Shown: in pieces, positions 53,901 through 64,000 of the stretch
Numbering within the stretch: the first letter of the stretch is position 1
Layout of the letters: every line of letters begins with the position of its first letter
Position numbers and translations under genes: made by a program
Notes under the pieces: generated by a model
What the model was told of the DNA's origin: nothing
What the model saw: the letters and a program-made list of their open reading frames with translations, nothing else
Databases searched by the model: none
Source of the DNA: Mastigamoeba balamuthi
Lineage: Eukaryota > Evosea > Mastigamoebida > Mastigamoebidae
Direction of reading: 5' to 3'
NCBI GenBank assembly: GCA_902651635.1
Contig: CACRSC010000012.1
Span: 980,944 to 1,044,943, forward strand
Length of the DNA: 64,000 nt

Positions 53901-55769
53901 CGCCCAGCGTCAGCAATCTCGAAATGTATCGGGAAAATAAGGGAGCAGCTACCTTGCCAGCGGCGTTGAAGGTGACCAGGCGGCCGCCGAAGCCGAACGA
54001 GGCGCCGCACGTGGCGCCCATCCACTTGGGCGGGCGCTGCGAGGGCGCGGGATCTGCGGGCGTCGCGGGCAGCGGGGCGGCGCGCGACTCGGCGCGCACG
54101 TCGAAGAGCGTGTGCACGCTGATCTTGGGGTTGTGCGAGCCGTACGAGCACGCCGCCAGCGTGGCGGGCACCAGGGGAGACCACACGGTCTTGGCGTACC
54201 AGTCGTTGCCGCTGGCGTCCGCCTGCACCTCGCTGGGGAGGGGTCGGAGGGGAAGGGAAGGGAAAGGGAGAGGTTTCCAGAAACTGTTAGTTGCCTGCGT
54301 TGAGTCACAGAAGCAAGGCGGCGAACCTGTAGGTCTGGAGGGTGTCGGGGTTCCAGCACAGAGTGCGGTCCTTGCCGCCGGTGACGACGAGGCTCGGGTC
54401 GTGCTCGCTCCACGTCGCCGACCAGACCCCGCTCCTGTGGCCCTCGAAGTACTGCGCGAGACAGGGGGGGCCCATCATTGAGCTGTATGTCGCCACACGG
54501 GATTCCCACGACGCACGCGGGGCTGGTGGATGTTGCGGAGATCCCACATCACGACGGGGTTCTCGTCCTCGTCGCAGACGGTGATCAGCGACGTGGGCTC
54601 GGTCGGGTTCCACGCGACGGCCTTCCACTTGGCCTTGCGGCTCTTGTCCGCGAACGAGATCAGCGACCGCTTGAGCCTCAGATCCCAGATCACAGCAGAC
54701 CCGCTGTACCCGGTCGACGCGAGAATCTGGAATCGCGGGAAAACGCGATCAGACACGGCCTGAGGAATCTTGCGGTGGACGCACCGTGGGGACTTTGCGG
54801 TTCCACGCGACCGAGCTGATGTCCGTCAGCGCGGGGACCTTCTTCCCGGGGTCGTAGGCCGTCGGCTTGGTGGGGTCGCTCAGATCCCAGATGTAAATCT
54901 GTGGACCCCCCAGCAGAAAAAGTTTCAGTTGGGCAATCAATGGAACGTTGTAGCCAAGGCATGGGATGGGTTGGGTGGGGGTTGCCTGACCTCCGAGTCG
55001 GCTCCTGCCGAGGCGAGGAGGTTCTGCTGGAAGGGGTTGAAGTCGAGCCCCTGCACCGCGCCGCTGTGCTTCTGCTGCGTGCACAGAACCGCCTTGTCGC
55101 TGTGGGGGTCGTAGAGGAGGAGAGGAGGGGAGGCGATGATGCGTTGGCAAAAACACGTCAGCGCAGGGTCAAACAGCGAGTATCGGAATGCCCGCGGTGA
55201 CGTACGGGGTGCCGAACGCCGCGGGGTTGTAGATGGAGACCGAGCCCTCGGTCGTGCCGCCGGCAATGATGCCCAGCGCCAGGTTCTTCGCAGGGCCCCA
55301 CGCCTGCACGAACGCGACGCGACGCGCAGGTCAGGAACCGGAGGAGCGCCGGCGGCCGGTGCGCACGAGGGTGCTGAACCCGCTGACGGTCTCGAGCGAG
55401 GACCTCACGTGCAGGCCTGCGGCCTCGCCCTGGAGATCTGCGGCAGCCGTCTCCGTCAGTCGAGCCCCCAAATCGAATTCAACAGCGCAACAAAACCACC
55501 GCTCTCTCCGGGCGGCGCAGAGAGAGAGCAAAGCGCAGAGTTGGGGAGGAGGAGGAGGATGGCGCTGCGCGGGCTGCTGGCGGCAGAGGGGGGCGGATCC
55601 CTCCACTTCGCGCTTCGGGTGCGCACGCACCGAGGAGCTCGAGCTTGTTGGAGACGTTGAAGTCGATGTCGAACGAGCCGGCGACGGTGCCAGCGGCGAT
55701 GAGGCGCGGGTTGTCCACGAGAGGACTCCACGCGATCGTCGCGCTTCTCTCCACCTCCTTCAGCTTCAT
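50967..55769 (-). CDS. SEC31: SEC31, COPII outer-coat subunit
   Basis: Partners Sec13 to form the outer cage of COPII vesicles budding from the ER. ATG 55769 ([20 protein letters not shown], nearly the canonical Sec31 start) to TGA 50967-50969, ten or more exons. N-terminal WD40 propeller: [82 protein letters not shown]. After the propeller comes a Glu/Ala/Pro-rich region. The ACE1 helical stalk follows ([48 protein letters not shown]). A long Pro/Met-rich segment and a C-terminal helical domain ([20 protein letters not shown]) end the protein. A 502-bp segment is present twice around an N at 53409, so the displayed gene model contains a false exon copy. Confidence 0.92.
52907..53408. repeat. 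First copy of duplicated SEC31 segment (contig-end overlap)
   Basis: Matches 53410-53911 base for base at offset 503, apart from a few substitutions (for example GACTCGGGGG versus GACTCCGGAG, and GCGCTGACC versus GCGTTGACC). Ends exactly at the N. Confidence 0.95.
53409..53409. other. Assembly gap symbol (single N)
   Basis: The only ambiguous base in the window. It sits precisely between two near-identical 502-bp blocks, as expected when two overlapping contigs are joined without merging. Confidence 0.95.
53410..53911. repeat. Second copy of duplicated SEC31 segment
   Basis: Contains the same exon ([20 protein letters not shown]...) and intron borders as the first copy. It continues into upstream SEC31 sequence, whereas the first copy continues into downstream sequence. 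Differences between copies fit two alleles. Confidence 0.95.
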
Positions 55770-56056
55770 CGGAGCTCGGCGGCCAAGGCTTCGCTTTCTC
55801 TCCACGTGTTGCTTTTGCCCCACAAAATATCGTGATATCTACATAATCAGACCTCGGGGCATGTCGCAGACGCCGTGGCGCATCTCAGAGATCAAACCCA
55901 GGTGTGCTGTCTCCGGAGAGTCCGAGGGGGCGATGCGAGGAACCGGGGTGGCGAGGGGGGGATGATTGGAAGATATTCGGCCACGTCATCCATATATCAA
56001 AGCGACCGAAACCGGAGTGGACTCCGCGCACGGCTGCGACAGTCAGGCGCGCTCGA
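55770..56056. promoter_or_regulatory. Divergent promoter region (SEC31 / kelch-BTB)
   Basis: AAAATATC at 55824-55831 and GATATC at 55834-55839 lie 55-70 bp upstream of the SEC31 start. GATATTC at 55972-55978 lies 79 bp before the ATG at 56057. An ATG at 55861 opens a short frame of 34 codons that might be an alternative first exon. Confidence 0.4.
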
Positions 56057-58330
56057 ATGTCGTCCGCCAAACCCACAGTGCCCGGCAACCCCGACATAAT
56101 CCTCGACTGTGCGCGCGCTCCTCCTCTCCCGCCCGCCTCTGCGCGCGCCCCCTCCCTGGTGTTCCGGTGCCCCCGTCTCTCTGCCCTCAGCCCCAAGCCG
56201 GCGAAATATTTGCTTTATTTTTAAATATAAACCCCCGAGGGGACCCGCAAACCCGCCGATCTTAGCTCTCGCCGGAAACCGGCGCGGAATCGAGCGATAA
56301 CCGCACATCGCGCACTGAAACCGTGCGTGCTGTGTGTGGGGGTGTTTGGCACCAGACCGGTTCTCCAGCCGGCCTCTGCAGGCGGGCGGGACGGTCCCCG
56401 AGAGGAGGTGCTGGCACGCGTCTGCGGTGCAGGGGAGATACGTGTACGTGAGCGGGGGGTACAGCGGATACGGCTACTACGGCGACCTGCACATCTTCGA
56501 CACGGTGACGCGCGAGTGGGTCGTGCAGGCAGCGGACGTCACCAAGCCGCGCTACGCGCACTCGTGCTCGGCCATAGGGCCCTCGATATACCTCTACGGG
56601 GGCGCCCGAGAGCGAATCTACTACAAGTTTTTCAACGCCCTCCCCAGCGGTGAGTGCCTTTGCCGGATCCTCTCCTCGCACAGATTTTCGCCTTCCACCC
56701 CCACCCCCCTCCTACCACCACCGCCACACAATTCTTGGTTCCTCGCCGGGGAGATATTCCATTTTCCTCCGCACCTGCATCCTCACGTCATCCGGGTGGG
56801 GCGAAAACCGCGAAGATCCTGCGACGTACAAGTTCGAGCCGCAGGCGGTGAGGTCCGCGGACCCCGGGGCTGTCGGCCCGGGCCCCTCGGAGCGCGCGGC
56901 CCACGGCTCGGCGGTCGTCGACGGCAAGCTCTACGTCTTCGGTGGCGACGCGGGCAAGGGCGTCTACTACAACGACGTCTACGTCTTCGACCCGAGTCCG
57001 CCGCCGCGTCCCCCCCTGCGCCTCCCGCCGTGCTTCTGACTCCCCCGGGGGCCCCCCTGCAGAGACGGACAAGTGGACGATGCTGGCGGTCAAGGGGCAG
57101 ACGCCGACGCCGAGAGGGTGGTGCTCGCTGTGCGCGGTGGGGAACAGGCTCTACGTGCTGTTCGGCACCAACGGCAACGACGTCTACAACGACGTCTACT
57201 ACCTCGACCTCGACACCAACACGTGGGTCAAGCCCACGATCACGGGCCCCGAGCCGCACCCGCGCCACAGCCAGGGCGCCTGCGCCAAGGGCAACTGCAT
57301 CTACGTCTTCGGCGGCGTCGGCGAGCGCAAGCGCCAGCTGCTCAACGACGTGTGGGTCTTTGTGGCCTCGGCCAACACGTGGGTGCAGGCGACCGTCGCC
57401 GCGGGCCAGCAGGCGCCGTCGCCGCGCTACGGCCACAGCACCGTGTTCACGGGCCGCGAGATGTTCGTGTTTGGCGGCTGCCTGCTCGACCCCTCGGGCA
57501 CGCGCAGCTACTCGAACGACATCCTCCTCATCAACTTCGGTGCGCCCTCCTCGGTGGCGCTGGGGGAGGCGCCCTCGGCCGGCCGCCCCCTTCGCTCACC
57601 CCCTCATCCCGAGCAGAGCTGCGCCCGTCGTTGAAGGGGATACCGTCGAACCTGTCAGCGAACCTGAGCACGCTGGTGAACAGCGATAGCTTCAGTGACA
57701 TCACCTTCATCATCGAGAACAAGCGCGTCTTCGCTCACAAGTTGCGCCACCGCTGCTCTCCTCAAGCGCCCCCCGCCTGTCGCTTGCGCCCCCCCGCTGC
57801 CCTCTAACGCCCCTGTGCCGCTGCAACGCAGGTGCATCTTGGCTGCGAGGAATCGCGACTTTTTCCAAAAGATGTTCCTGGGCCCGCTGCGGGAGAGCAC
57901 CGCACGCGAGATCCCTATCCCCGACGTGCGCTACCCGGTTTTTGTAGCGCTTCTCGAGTACATCTACACGGGCAAGGTGGCGGCGCTGAGCGAGGCGGAC
58001 AAGGAGCCGCTGGACACGTCGACGATGGCTGTCTCGCCGCGCTCGGCCACGACGACGCCGCACTTCCAGCTGGCCATCGAGCTGCTCGAGGCCGCGCACA
58101 TGTACAACCTGCAGCCGCTCGAGCGACTGTGCTGCCAGCACCTCGTCGAGCGCCTGTCGCCCGACACGGCGCTCGACGTGTGGCAGTTCGCCGCCGAGCT
58201 CAGCATCGGCGCTCTGGAGGAGGTGTGCCTGCAGTACATGCGCAGCCGCAACGAGGCCCTGACGCCGACCATGATCGAGAGCGTGCCGCCGGACCTGAGG
58301 CCTCGGCTCACTCCACTAATGCTGTCCTAG
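56057..58330 (+). CDS. Kelch-repeat / BTB protein
   Basis: Probable ATG 56057 (MSSAKPTVPGNPDIILDC) then an intron to about 56385; this start is uncertain. Stop TAG 58328-58330. Kelch blades come first: YVYVSGGYSGYGYYGDLHIF, GKLYVFGGDAGKGVYYNDVY, NRLYVLFGTNGNDVYNDVYY, CIYVFGGVGERKRQLLNDVW, EMFVFGGCLLDPSGTRSYSN. Each has a Gly pair and spaced Tyr/Trp. A BTB fold follows (NSDSFSDITFIIENKRVFAH; ARNRDFFQKMFLGPLRES; YPVFVALLEYIYTGKV) and a short BACK-like helix set (HMYNLQPLERLCCQHLVERL). BTB-kelch proteins often serve as Cullin-3 substrate adaptors. Here kelch is N-terminal and BTB C-terminal, the order of LZTR1 and many amoeba proteins, the reverse of KLHL proteins. CSN2, part of the cullin deneddylase, lies 4 kb away. 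Confidence 0.88.
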
Positions 58331-58473
58331 TAGCGCATGTGCGACTCTTTGCCGTTGTAGTGGAGTAGCCGAAAGACAATACTCCAGTAACTTGTGATTT
58401 TTCTCTTTCTCCTCCCACGCCAATGGCCCCCCGTCCGCGCTCCACTCCACACCACCGGCGCCTTTGCTTTTCT

Positions 58474-59997
58474 TTACGATGGCAGCCCCGCAGCTGCGCA
58501 CATCGCTTTGAGCTCCTCCTGTTGGCCCCCACAACAGCTTGAGAAAGAGAAACAAGGCGCCATTTCAGAAAACAAGCTTACACCCCAGCCGAGAAGATCA
58601 GCGAGTTTCTGGGCGCCGTCGTCGCAGTCTCCCTTGAGGAACACGTCGCGGGCTGGCCCAGGCAGGTTGCAACACACGTCAGTGTCACGAGAACGCGGGA
58701 GGCGTGCGTACTGGAGTTTGGGCGGGCGAGGTTTCCGGCAGGCTCGCGGTTGATCAGCACGCGAGGCACGTTGCGCGCCACGCGGTCTACAAGCGATGCG
58801 AACGGGTACACGACGAGCGACGTACCAAACACCAGCAGAAGGTCGCACTTGGCAAAGTCGTCGTGCAGTAGGTTGTAGAACCTCTCAGGGAGGTCCTCAC
58901 CAAAGAACACAATGTCTGGCTTGACCACGGACCCGCACATAGTACACAGAGGAATCGCGTCCGATAGCACCTTCTCTGCGGCTCAGCGTGAGTGCGGACA
59001 GTACACAGACACAGCGATTCGCCCTACCTTTGACATACTCGAGCGTGTGCACGGCGTGACAACGGACGCAGTGCGACTGCGAGAACGAGCCGTGCGCGTA
59101 CACGAGCTTCTCGTCGGAGATTCCCGCGATGCTCTCGAGCGTGTCGATGTTCTGCGTGTAGTTGCGCAGCAGGAGGCCCTTGCTCTCGAGCAGCCGGATG
59201 AAGTGGTGGCCCTTGGTCGCCTTGAACAGGCCCGGGTACAGCTCCTTGGCGAGCACAAAGAACGGCTTGGGGTTCTTCTCGAAGAAGTCGATGTCGAAGA
59301 TGTCCTCTGGGTGCTTGAGGTGGAATCGCTGCAGGTTGTGGTACAGCCCCGTCTTGGGCGACCTGAAGTCCGGGATGCCAGCCGACACGCTCAGGCCCGC
59401 CCCGCTCATCACAATGACGTTCTTGCCTGCCGATCGCATACACGTGAGGGCTACTGGTGGGAGGGGCGGAATGAGGACAGAGTCTCTGACATTTGCCAGT
59501 GCTGATGGCCTTGGCCACACCCTCTGCGTCCAGCGTCTCGAGCACACAGGGGGGCTGAGCCGCAGCCGCAGCGCGCGCCTTGCTCCGCTTCTGGGAAAGC
59601 ATCTCGGCAACGTCGTCCATCGGGAGCCCCATGCCGCTCATCTGCTCCACCAGCGCCTCCAGCTGGTCGCCCAAATCCGCTGCCGGGGAGACAGACAGAC
59701 CATCAATTGCAATCACATTTATGCACAGAACGCGTTCAAAACCGGAACCCTCCCCGGAAAACCCGCGCAAAACAGGGGAAAACCGATTTGCCGACTACCG
59801 GAATCGTCGTCGTTGTACTCGCCATCGCTGACGTCATCATCGGGCACGGGGTCCGGCGGGGCGGAGGCTGCAGGGACGCTGGCCGCGCTCGTGCTCGAGG
59901 GAGACGAGCTGGAGGAGGAGCCCGCGGGGAGCTCGGGCTCCGCCGCGGGGGCCGAGGTCTCTGGCGCCGGGACGGGCGCGGGTGCGGTCTCGGCCAT
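58474..59997 (-). CDS. SIR2: Sirtuin, NAD-dependent protein deacylase (SIRT1-3 class)
   Basis: Removes acyl groups from lysines using NAD. ATG 59997 ([20 protein letters not shown]), about six exons, TAA 58474-58476. The N-terminal extension of some 120 residues is Ala/Pro/Ser-rich, then acidic, then helical ([20 protein letters not shown]). Catalytic core: [20 protein letters not shown] (NAD binding), TQNIDTLE, catalytic His in VYAHGSF, zinc cysteines CVRC and [43 protein letters not shown]. The closing [20 protein letters not shown] plus EELKAMC after the last intron (GTAAGC...CAACAG, about 58527-58580) matches SIRT2-like ends. No presequence or TM is visible, so cytosolic or nuclear. AAATATC lies 15 bp upstream of the start. 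Confidence 0.93.
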
Positions 59998-60263
59998 GTT
60001 CGTTGGGGGCCAAATATCTTTTTCTGCGGATCGATCGCAGAAAAATCAAGAACTAAGATCAATTGACACAATCTCGCGCACTGTCGTCGAACTCTCGTCC
60101 TGCCTTCGGCCACAGGGCAGAGGCTCCTTCGGCGCCCATCCTTTGCCGGAGCGCAATCATTGCCGTTTTGGAAGGTCCGTTTCGAGCTGAAAGATAGATC
60201 ACCGATGTTTCATTTTGCACACGTATGATGTTTGGCACGGGTTCCAATCGGCAGCCCTGGCCA

Positions 60264-61685
60264 CTACTGGTCGAGGGCAGCACCCTCTGGCAGCTCGATC
60301 AACCGCGACTGCACAGCCGGCGAGTAGAACAGCGAGATCACGCCGTTGATGGCCCGCACGCCGCCCTCTGTGAGCCGCAGCGTCGCCCCTGCCGTGCCCT
60401 GCGCGCGGTACTCCATGAGGCCCCTGCCGAGCACAAACCGCACGGCCTCGGGGAACTCCTCCTCCAGGCTCCTCCCGAACTTGCGCGCGAACGACGCCAG
60501 GTTGACGCCGCCGAAGTAGAACGCCACCGACACGAACTTGCCCATCGCCGCCTCGCGCGAGAGGTGGTACACGTCCTGCACGGGCAGCAGCCCCGCGGCG
60601 ACCATCCTGCGGTAGTTGCCCAGCCTCTTCTCGGCGGCCCCGGCGTTGTACGCGAGCGACGTCTCGCTGAGCGTCTGCGCGCCGAGGCCGAGCCCGAGGT
60701 ACGGCGTCCCGTCGACGACGCGCCTCGTGAGGTAGTGGCTCGTCCCCGGGTCGCCCGCGACGCGGCTGAAGGTGTTCTTGCCCGGGCTGCCCTCGTACCC
60801 GGCCTCGGCCAGCATCCGCTTGGCGAGCTCGTACTGCGCGTTGACGTCGTCGAGCTTGACGCCGGTGCCCTGCCTGCTGAGCTTCGTGCCCTTGTACCGC
60901 ATGCGGTAGAGCGTCACGAACTCGGGGCCCAGCTCGACGACGTGCCTGATCGTCGCGGCCACGCTGTCGACCTGCTGGCCCGCGAAGCCGTACATCACGT
61001 CGACGTTGAACTTGGTGAACCCCGCGGCGCGCACCGCAGCGACGGCCGCGCGGTTGTACTCGAGCGACGAGTGCGGGCGGCCCACGGCCTCGAGCAGGGC
61101 GGGCGACACCGTCTGGACCCCCATGCTGATGCGGCGGATGCCCATCTCGTAGTACGCGCGGATCTTCTGCGGCTCCTTGGCAGCGATGCGCGGCGTCGTC
61201 TCGATGCTGATGTCGACGCCCGCGGGTATCGTGAAGTACTTGTGCGCCAGCTCGACGACGCGCAGGATGTTCGTGGCCTTGGCCGCCGACGGCGTCCCCC
61301 CGCCAATGTCGAAGCCGATGAGCGTGCGCGAGCCGATGGCCTTGTGGTACAGCTCGAACTCGCGCGCCAGCAGGTCAAAGTACTCGTCCTCCGACTCGTG
61401 GAACTCCTCGGGCTCGACAACGCAGTACTCGCAGTACGCACAGCGCTGCTCGCAGAACGGTATGTGCACGTACAGGCCGATGTTGTCGACGCCGTCCCAC
61501 GCGCGCGCGGCGAGCTCCTGGGCCGCTGCGGCGGTGGCGGCGCGGTAGGGCCGCATCGTGACGGCGTGGGCGATGGGGTAGGCCGTGTTGGCGATGTGGT
61601 GGTGCCGCAGCCCGGCCGCGAAGACCTCTGCGGGGTCGTGCCTCGCGCCGTCCTCCTCCGATGTCTCGTGGTACGTCCAGCTCAT
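60264..61685 (-). CDS. HemN/HemW-family radical SAM protein, intronless
   Basis: One uninterrupted frame of 473 codons, ATG 61685 (MSWTYHETSEEDGARHDPAE) to stop at 60264, without introns in a window where nearly every gene is split. The radical SAM cluster motif is HIPFCEQRCAYCEYC: CxxxCxxC plus a fourth Cys two residues on. Then come GFDIGGGTPS, SIETTPR, RISMGVQTV and VDVMYGF, the order seen in HemN/HemW proteins. HemN converts coproporphyrinogen III to protoporphyrinogen IX without oxygen. HemW binds heme, and HutW/ChuW open the heme ring. HemN itself has CxxxCxxCxC, which is not matched here, so exact activity is open. The lack of introns and bacterial-type sequence suggest acquisition from a bacterium. 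It fits an anaerobic lifestyle with PFL-AE. Confidence 0.82.
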   Translation of the reverse strand: MSWTYHETSEEDGARHDPAEVFAAGLRHHHIANTAYPIAHAVTMRPYRAATAAAAQELAARAWDGVDNIGLYVHIPFCEQRCAYCEYCVVEPEEFHESEDEYFDLLAREFELYHKAIGSRTLIGFDIGGGTPSAAKATNILRVVELAHKYFTIPAGVDISIETTPRIAAKEPQKIRAYYEMGIRRISMGVQTVSPALLEAVGRPHSSLEYNRAAVAAVRAAGFTKFNVDVMYGFAGQQVDSVAATIRHVVELGPEFVTLYRMRYKGTKLSRQGTGVKLDDVNAQYELAKRMLAEAGYEGSPGKNTFSRVAGDPGTSHYLTRRVVDGTPYLGLGLGAQTLSETSLAYNAGAAEKRLGNYRRMVAAGLLPVQDVYHLSREAAMGKFVSVAFYFGGVNLASFARKFGRSLEEEFPEAVRFVLGRGLMEYRAQGTAGATLRLTEGGVRAINGVISLFYSPAVQSRLIELPEGAALDQ

Positions 61686-61950
61686 GGCGGCAGACGCCGG
61701 GTGCTCTGCTCAGCAGACTGATTTATTGTGGTGTGAAGCTTGGGTGAGGGCGACAGCGAGCTCATTTGAGTTGTGCGCGGGTTTCGGCGAATTTGAGTCG
61801 TGCACAGGGATTCGGCGAAGAGTGACGACACTGCACAACCCCCGGGTCTCGCGACAAAAATAGACCCCAGCGCGCTGGCAGCCCAAGCCTGCAGGGTTCA
61901 GCGAACAAGGGGGGCCCGCTCTGTTGATTCCGGCAGGCTGAGGAGGGCCG

Positions 61951-63809
61951 TCAGCCGAGCTTGTTCGGGATGGTCTGGCCGAGCGAGGCGAGCTGCTGGG
62001 TCCAGCGGCTGAGCGACGTGTACTTGGAGTCGAGGCTGCTCAGAGCGCTCTGCATCACGACAAAGCGGTTGATCTGGTCGATGTGCCCGCGCAGGCGGGC
62101 GTCGAGGATCAGCGAGGCCAGCAGCGACTCGGCGACGTCCTCGGTGATCCCGAGCTCCGCCGCGAGGCTCGAGAGCCTCACGCGCTGGTACGGCTTGAGG
62201 ACGCGCAGCAGCACGTGCGAGCGGTAGATGCGCAGCAGGTCCGGCACAAAGCGCTTCATGAACGGCTCCTCCACAACCTCGGCCCCGCTCTCGCTCAGCA
62301 GCTTCTCGAACAGCTGGCGGAGGGGCGCCGTAAGACCGAGGGCGGGATATTTGGCACCGCAACGTCACAGGAAATGGACAGGCGGGATAGCAGCCACGCC
62401 TGCTGGCTGTCGTAGGGAAAACGGAGGGCGCCCGAGAGGGGGAAAAGCAAGCGAGACAGAGGCGGGCGGTGCGGTTGCGCATGAGGGTCGCACCTTGACG
62501 TCGCCGGCCTCGAAGACGTCGTGGAGGCGGACCATGGTGGCCATCTGGGGGTCGCTCTTGTAGGGCATGGTCTCGGGGCTCTCAAAGGGGTTGATCGTCG
62601 AGAGGTCGAGCATCGAGGCCAGCACGAGGTACTTGAGGCACAGCATGCGCTTGGGGCTCCCCGCCTCGTCGCTGGGGAGGGCGCGGGAGGGCGAGGGGCG
62701 AGTGAGTGCCGCGGTGGCGAGCGGGTAAGATGGATAAGGATGGGGAGAGGGCGGACTAGTTCTTGAAGGCCTCGAAGAAGTCCTGCTTGGCGGCGAGCCA
62801 CTGGCGCTCGGCCATGTTGACGCGGCCCATGCACTCGCGGATGACGCCGAGGACGCGGGGGTGGGGGATGGCGGTGGGGATGCCGAGGGCGCGCTGGCAC
62901 ATGTCCTTGAGGGCCTTGGTCTGGCCGACGGCCGTGTTGAGCTGTATCTCGAGCGCGTAGACGTCGACCAGCTGCGACCCCTTCTTGGGGTCGTCCACGC
63001 CGGGCCGCTCCTCGCACCACGCGTGCAGCTCCCGCAGCACCGTCGCCAGCCGCCCGTACTCGCCCGCGTCGAACAGCGCCTGGGCCAGCCGCAGGTTCAC
63101 GCGGAACCACAGCCGCTGGTTCTTGGCCTCGACCAGCGCCTTGGACGCCGCCTCGTACATCCGCGTCACAAACGTCAGCTCCCCCGACGCCGCCACCATG
63201 TCCAGCAGCGAGTTCAGCCCCTTCTCGCTCAGGTTCGCCGACACCGCCGACTGGCGCCCCCGGCGAGCGTGTGGCGTGTGCTGAGTCACCGCTGTGCGTG
63301 TTGGTGGGCGGGCGTGCGCGTGCCTTGATGTACGTCAGCAGCGCCTTGAAGTGCTCAAAGACCCTGTCGTAGTCCCGCAGCTGGAAGTTCAGCTTGCACA
63401 GCTTCTTCAGCGCCTTGAACCCCCTGCGCGCGTGCCGCGTGCCGCGTGCCGCGTGGCCCGTGGCCCAGCTCAGTTGGGATATCGCGTTGCCGGCGTTTGG
63501 GAAGCGCCGCGTACGCGCGCTGGCGGGGGGGGGGAGCGCACCACTCGCCCTTGGGGCCCTCCTGCTTCTCCAGCTCCAGCACCTTTCCGAACAGCACGAC
63601 CGCCTCCTTCACCGAGTCCTCCACCATCCCTGCGGCGCGGGGCGCAGACGAGTGCCGTCAAATTCGGATTCAAATGGCAAATTGCAAATGGGCGGCGGCG
63701 GCGCCGTGGCACCTTTGGCGTTGTAGTACGCGTTCTCCACCGAGGGCTCCTCGTCCTCGTCGGCCCCGGCGTCCTCCTCCTCGTACATCATGTCGTCGTC
63801 GTCCTCCAT
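61951..63809 (-). CDS. CSN2: COP9 signalosome subunit 2
   Basis: PCI-domain subunit of the COP9 signalosome, which removes Nedd8 from cullins; CSN2 contacts cullin and Rbx1. ATG 63809 (MEDDDDMMYEEEDAGADEDE), TGA 61951-61953, about six exons. The acidic start and ENAYYNAK match the CSN2 N-terminus. Then KVLELEKQEGPKGEW, FKALKKLCKLNFQLRDYD, NLSEKGLNSLLDMVAASGEL, RLWFRVNLRLAQALFDAGEY, KGSQLVDVYALEIQLNTAVG, IPHPRVLGVIRECMGRVN and DFFEAFKN are near-identical to the family. The PCI end has RLSSLAAELGITEDVAESLL and HIDQINRFVVM, and the last residues are IPNKLG. Introns lie near 62315-62495, 62672-62758, 63255-63325, 63420-63545 and 63632-63712. AAATATC lies 107 bp upstream. It functions with cullin adaptors such as BTB proteins. 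Confidence 0.95.
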
Positions 63810-64000
63810 CGCTGCTGGGCTGTGGGCTCTGCTGGTCTGCGGTGCTTTGGCGCTGAGTGCGGCGCTGGGCGTTGGGCGTGCGCTGCTGCCGGCGACAACA
63901 AAAGATTGGCTCCCCAAATATCTGCGGGCCCCGCTCACCAGCCCCAACCCCAGCCGGGTGTGGTTCTCCCAGCACCGACGGGATCCGTATCCCTCGCCTA
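63810..64000. promoter_or_regulatory. CSN2 upstream region to window end
   Basis: The 191 bases contain AAATATC at 63916-63922, in the sense of the gene GATATTT. No further start codon or gene is supported. Confidence 0.35.

Noticed and set aside
52907-53911. Exon duplication in SEC31
   Set aside because: The lone N at the junction makes an assembly overlap far more likely than a biological duplication.

Overview
This window is nuclear DNA from a GC-rich, intron-bearing protist. Most genes are split by short GT-AG introns (about 31 to 150 nt) and lie a few tens to a few hundred bases apart on both strands. The best clue to identity is a receptor kinase (18951-22832, minus). It joins leucine-rich repeats, a cysteine-rich ectodomain, one membrane segment, an MSP-like beta domain and a TKL kinase, the plan known from Entamoeba-type transmembrane kinases. 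A central-pair flagellar protein (CFAP46), a SepK/Cdc7-type septation kinase, and a pyruvate formate-lyase activating enzyme point to a flagellated, oxygen-poor-habitat amoebozoan, for example an archamoeba such as Mastigamoeba. The assignment is inference, not proof.

Layout. 1-347: edge exon of an unknown gene. About 530-2950: AT-rich island without a supported gene. 2956-5483 (-): membrane adenylyl cyclase, head to head with 5733-9544 (+) TFIIIC subunit GTF3C3/TFC4. 9750-10904 (-): VAMP7-type R-SNARE. 11201-17730 (+): CFAP46. 17796-18630 (-): ubiquitin-like two-TM protein. 18951-22832 (-): receptor kinase. 23444-24573 (+): PFL-activating enzyme. 24685-28375 (+): ankyrin-calpain fusion. 28528-30792 (+): DUF4139-type protein. 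31515-32340 (+): secreted PSI-nitroreductase. 32501-35481 (+): copine with an amidotransferase-like N-terminal domain.

35500-39970 is a decayed, repeat-rich stretch. It holds an ARM-like fragment, a short gene-like fragment with a TATA box, a deleted copy of the neighbouring copine gene, a small uncertain gene and several microsatellites. Then come 39973-40937 (-) p24/TMED cargo receptor, 41620-43479 (-) sugar transporter, 45378-49428 (+) SepK-like kinase with ARM repeats, an 81-bp inverted-repeat element (49755-50496), two convergent tRNA-Ala genes, 50967-55769 (-) SEC31, 56057-58330 (+) kelch-BTB protein, 58474-59997 (-) sirtuin, 60264-61685 (-) intronless HemN/HemW-like radical SAM protein and 61951-63809 (-) COP9 signalosome subunit 2.

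How they relate. The set is mainly housekeeping and not one pathway: secretory trafficking (SEC31, p24, VAMP7), signalling (cyclase, receptor kinase, SepK, copine, calpain), protein turnover (CSN2, kelch-BTB, UBL protein), Pol III transcription (GTF3C3, with two tRNA genes nearby) and anaerobic radical chemistry (PFL-AE, HemN/W-like). A short AT-rich element, GATATT/AATATC, recurs 15-110 bp upstream of many start codons and is the best candidate for a shared promoter motif. One N at 53409 joins two near-identical 502-bp copies of a SEC31 segment and is almost certainly an assembly artefact. No prokaryotic operon, CRISPR array or complete autonomous transposon was seen.
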